Shown here piece after piece: positions 63,609 through 64,000 of a stretch of DNA of 64,000 bases (the stretch's first letter is position 1; each line of letters starts with the position of its first letter). The position numbers and the translations under genes were made by a program. Source of the stretch: Gimesia aquarii. Lineage in GTDB: Bacteria; Planctomycetota; Planctomycetia; Planctomycetales; Planctomycetaceae. Below the pieces are notes generated by a model. The model searched no databases. It worked only from the letters and a program-made list of their open reading frames with translations, and was not told the DNA's origin. The stretch covers positions 4,790,334-4,854,333 of the forward strand of contig NZ_CP037422.1 of the NCBI RefSeq assembly GCF_007748175.1, given 5' to 3'.

Positions 63609-64000
63609 ATGTCTCAACACTCTCGTCGCGAATTTCTTGAACAATCCATGTTTGCTGCAGCCAGTGCGGCAGCGTTGGGTGCTTCGATTCCTCATCTCTC
63701 TGCTGCAGAATCAGAATCCAGCAGTCCGAATGAAAAACTGCGAGTTGCCTTACTGGGTGTCAATGGCCGCGGTCAGTCTCATTTGAGTGCCTTTACCGGG
63801 CGAAAAGATACAGAAGTGGTAGCGGTTGTCGACCCTGACGAGAGTGTCGGGATGAAAAAAGGTGTCGGTAACGTTTATAAGAAGACCAACAAAAAACCAG
63901 CCTATTATAAAGATCTGCGAAAAGCGTTTGACGACCAGAAAATTGATATCGTCAGTATTGCCACTCCGAATCACTGGCATGCCCTCGGAGCAATCTGGGC
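63609..64000 (+). CDS. Gfo/Idh/MocA family oxidoreductase, exported, cut by window end
   Basis: The first 130 codons are present. MSQHSRREFLEQSMFAAASA is a twin-arginine-type leader with SRREFL, cleaved near AAE, and LRVALLGVNGRGQSHL begins the Rossmann fold. DTEVVAVVDPDE and IDIVSIATPNHWHALGAI are the standard family landmarks, including the catalytic-domain TPNHWH segment. The family reduces or oxidises sugars with NAD(P); Tat-exported members are numerous in planctomycetes. GAGGAG lies before the ATG. The end lies beyond the window. Confidence 0.92.
   Translation, partial: MSQHSRREFLEQSMFAAASAAALGASIPHLSAAESESSSPNEKLRVALLGVNGRGQSHLSAFTGRKDTEVVAVVDPDESVGMKKGVGNVYKKTNKKPAYYKDLRKAFDDQKIDIVSIATPNHWHALGAIW

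Noticed and set aside
1-64000. CRISPR array, prophage structural genes, IS transposase, rRNA
   Set aside because: None was found; the only regular repeats are the in-frame protein repeats at 19731-20666 and the duplicated tRNA pair.

Overview
The window looks like chromosome of a free-living planctomycete, most like the Gimesia/Rubinisphaera side of Planctomycetales, though the genus is a guess. The evidence is the gene content: DUF1559 prepilin-like proteins, two DUF1501 proteins, a DUF1549/DUF1553 'planctomycete cytochrome c' protein (PSD1 type), a surface protein with the planctomycete-type LEDRTLL N-terminus, several CxxCH proteins fused to propellers, sulfatases, BlaI/M56 pairs and a Ser/Thr kinase. 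Coding is dense and most genes lie on the minus strand. Many genes start at GTG or TTG or at an internal ATG; I moved starts inward where a ribosome binding site, lipobox or catalytic N-terminus decided it.

Layout. 0-16.5 kb: an acyltransferase, a membrane protein, a 1.1-kb-residue cytochrome/propeller protein, an FAD monooxygenase, a cupin plus an Ada-AlkA protein with a damaged active site, a Gly/Arg-rich EF-hand protein, a DUF1990 protein, a BlaI-M56 sensor pair and a class II glutamine amidotransferase. 16.8-21.6 kb: one giant repeat surface protein. 22-31.7 kb: a sulfatase, a haem-motif terpene-cyclase-fold protein, a DUF1501 protein, two small unknowns, and a two-gene unit of a sialidase-like protein with a sialate esterase/ceramidase-like fusion. 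32.1-33.4 kb: an array of eleven tRNA genes plus one decayed copy, preceded by a strong intrinsic terminator that has an alternative (antiterminator-like) pairing. 33.5-44.8 kb: a PadR/HAAS membrane pair, a kinase coupled to a peroxiredoxin-like lipoprotein, a sulfatase/S41/cytochrome operon, an ECF sigma factor fused to a membrane domain and an atypical SDR. 44.9-52.6 kb: a 1750-residue lipoprotein with two SUMF1-like domains, propellers and a trypsin-like protease, then a hydrolase and a small secreted protein. 53-56 kb: an alternating DUF1559/lipoprotein cassette. 56.8-64 kb: the DUF1549/DUF1553-DUF1501 operon, a small lipoprotein, a BshB1-like deacetylase and the start of a Gfo/Idh/MocA oxidoreductase.

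How it fits together. Much of the window concerns the cell surface and polymer breakdown: sulfatases, sialidase-like, esterase and ceramidase-like modules, periplasmic c-type cytochromes and exported oxidoreductases. The regulators are each tied to the envelope: BlaI with a membrane metallopeptidase, PadR with a HAAS protein, a membrane kinase, and a membrane-fused sigma factor. Several enzymes have lost expected catalytic residues (AlkA domain, S41 protease, SDR, SUMF1 domains), which suggests repurposing to binding or regulation. The tRNA array and the 1750-residue multi-domain lipoprotein are the least ordinary items. I see no CRISPR array, rRNA, IS transposase or prophage structural gene.
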